DNA of 64,000 nt from Campylobacter iguaniorum (lineage in GTDB: Bacteria > Campylobacterota > Campylobacteria > Campylobacterales > Campylobacteraceae): assembly GCF_000736415.1 (NCBI RefSeq), contig NZ_CP009043.1, positions 1,116,001 through 1,180,000 of the forward strand. The letters are read 5' to 3'. Position numbers and translations under genes: made by a program. Shown here in pieces: positions 63,955 to 64,000 of this stretch. Every line of letters starts with the position of its first letter. Position 1 is the stretch's first letter. The notes below the pieces were generated by a model. That model was not told where the DNA came from. It saw nothing but the letters and a program-made list of their open reading frames with translations, and ran no database searches.

Positions 63955-64000
63955 CTATTTAAACCAACTTTTTATCTTATCAAATATCCCATCACCGTCT
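63955..64000 (-). CDS. C-terminus of an unidentified convergent gene
   Basis: A minus-strand frame is open from the window edge to TAG at 63955-63957, ending DGDGIFDKIKSWFK. It is too short to name; the placement beside a shared terminator supports a real gene. Not obviously the lon gene that follows rpsR in C. jejuni. Confidence 0.4.
   Translation of the reverse strand, partial: DGDGIFDKIKSWFK

Overview
The window is chromosomal DNA from a Campylobacter outside the jejuni/coli group, probably near the C. fetus/C. hyointestinalis cluster; the species call is an inference. The evidence is low GC, tightly overlapping operons with many TTG/GTG starts, and gene blocks that match C. jejuni in content but in rearranged order. 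Recognisable blocks are htrA-cprRS, macAB plus outer-membrane factor, cmoB-Cj0977, nadE/lpxK/thrC/kdsB, hrcA-grpE-dnaK, flhA-rrf2-rpsO, rppH-lysC-hobA-holB-folP-ligA-tlyA-ribF-cmoA, hemW-tatB-tatC-queA, ruvX-dprA-ilvC, rnr-holA and rpsF-ssb-rpsR. HobA and the CprRS pair are lineage markers. I see no rRNA, tRNA, CRISPR array, insertion sequence or prophage.

Layout. 1-4.1 kb: end of the periplasmic protease HtrA, the CprRS two-component system, then a convergent ComEC competence protein at the end of a MacA-MacB-OMF efflux operon (4.1-8.6 kb). 8.7-11.6 kb: FliW, three pseudopilin-like genes, long-form HPF. 11.7-15.1 kb: PepD, a 54-residue lipoprotein, CmoB, a Cj0977-type hotdog protein, a metallo-beta-lactamase-fold hydrolase. 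15.2-21.8 kb: a biosynthetic run (NadE, a DegT-family protein without its catalytic lysine, LpxK, ArgB, CutA, ThrC, KdsB) and a YgbA/NO-type protein. 21.8-23.9 kb: two tandem membrane diguanylate cyclases. 23.9-29.9 kb: DsbD, PPK2 and the DnaK heat-shock operon. 30.1-31.05 kb: a small AT-rich accessory patch with an HTH protein, two tiny hypotheticals and a hairpin-rich non-coding stretch. 31-37 kb: a DHH phosphoesterase, FlhA, Rrf2, S15, and PabB/PabC apparently split by one base. 36.6-41.7 kb: an ABC importer co-operonic with two phosphatases. 41.8-49.9 kb: a nine-gene translation/replication/folate operon. 50-54.6 kb: HemW, TatBC, QueA and a degenerate hybrid-kinase-like membrane protein ending in a G8 tract. 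54.6-58.7 kb: RsmB-type methyltransferase, RuvX, DprA, a periplasmic deacetylase-fold protein with six N-glycosylation sequons, IlvC. 58.9-64 kb: HDOD protein, RNase R, HolA, rpsF-ssb-rpsR and the tail of one more gene.

Themes. Natural transformation recurs (ComEC, pseudopilins, DprA), and AAATTT, a form of the RAATTY site, is strikingly frequent. Protein quality control and envelope maintenance recur (HtrA, DsbD, HrcA/GrpE/DnaK, Tat). Several candidate pseudoenzymes appear: the lysine-less DegT protein, the hybrid kinase without catalytic residues, and a cyclase with GGEEI instead of GGEEF. The least explained loci are the transporter-phosphatase operon, the 30-31 kb patch, and the shared promoter/palindrome pattern upstream of ygbA and the two cyclases.
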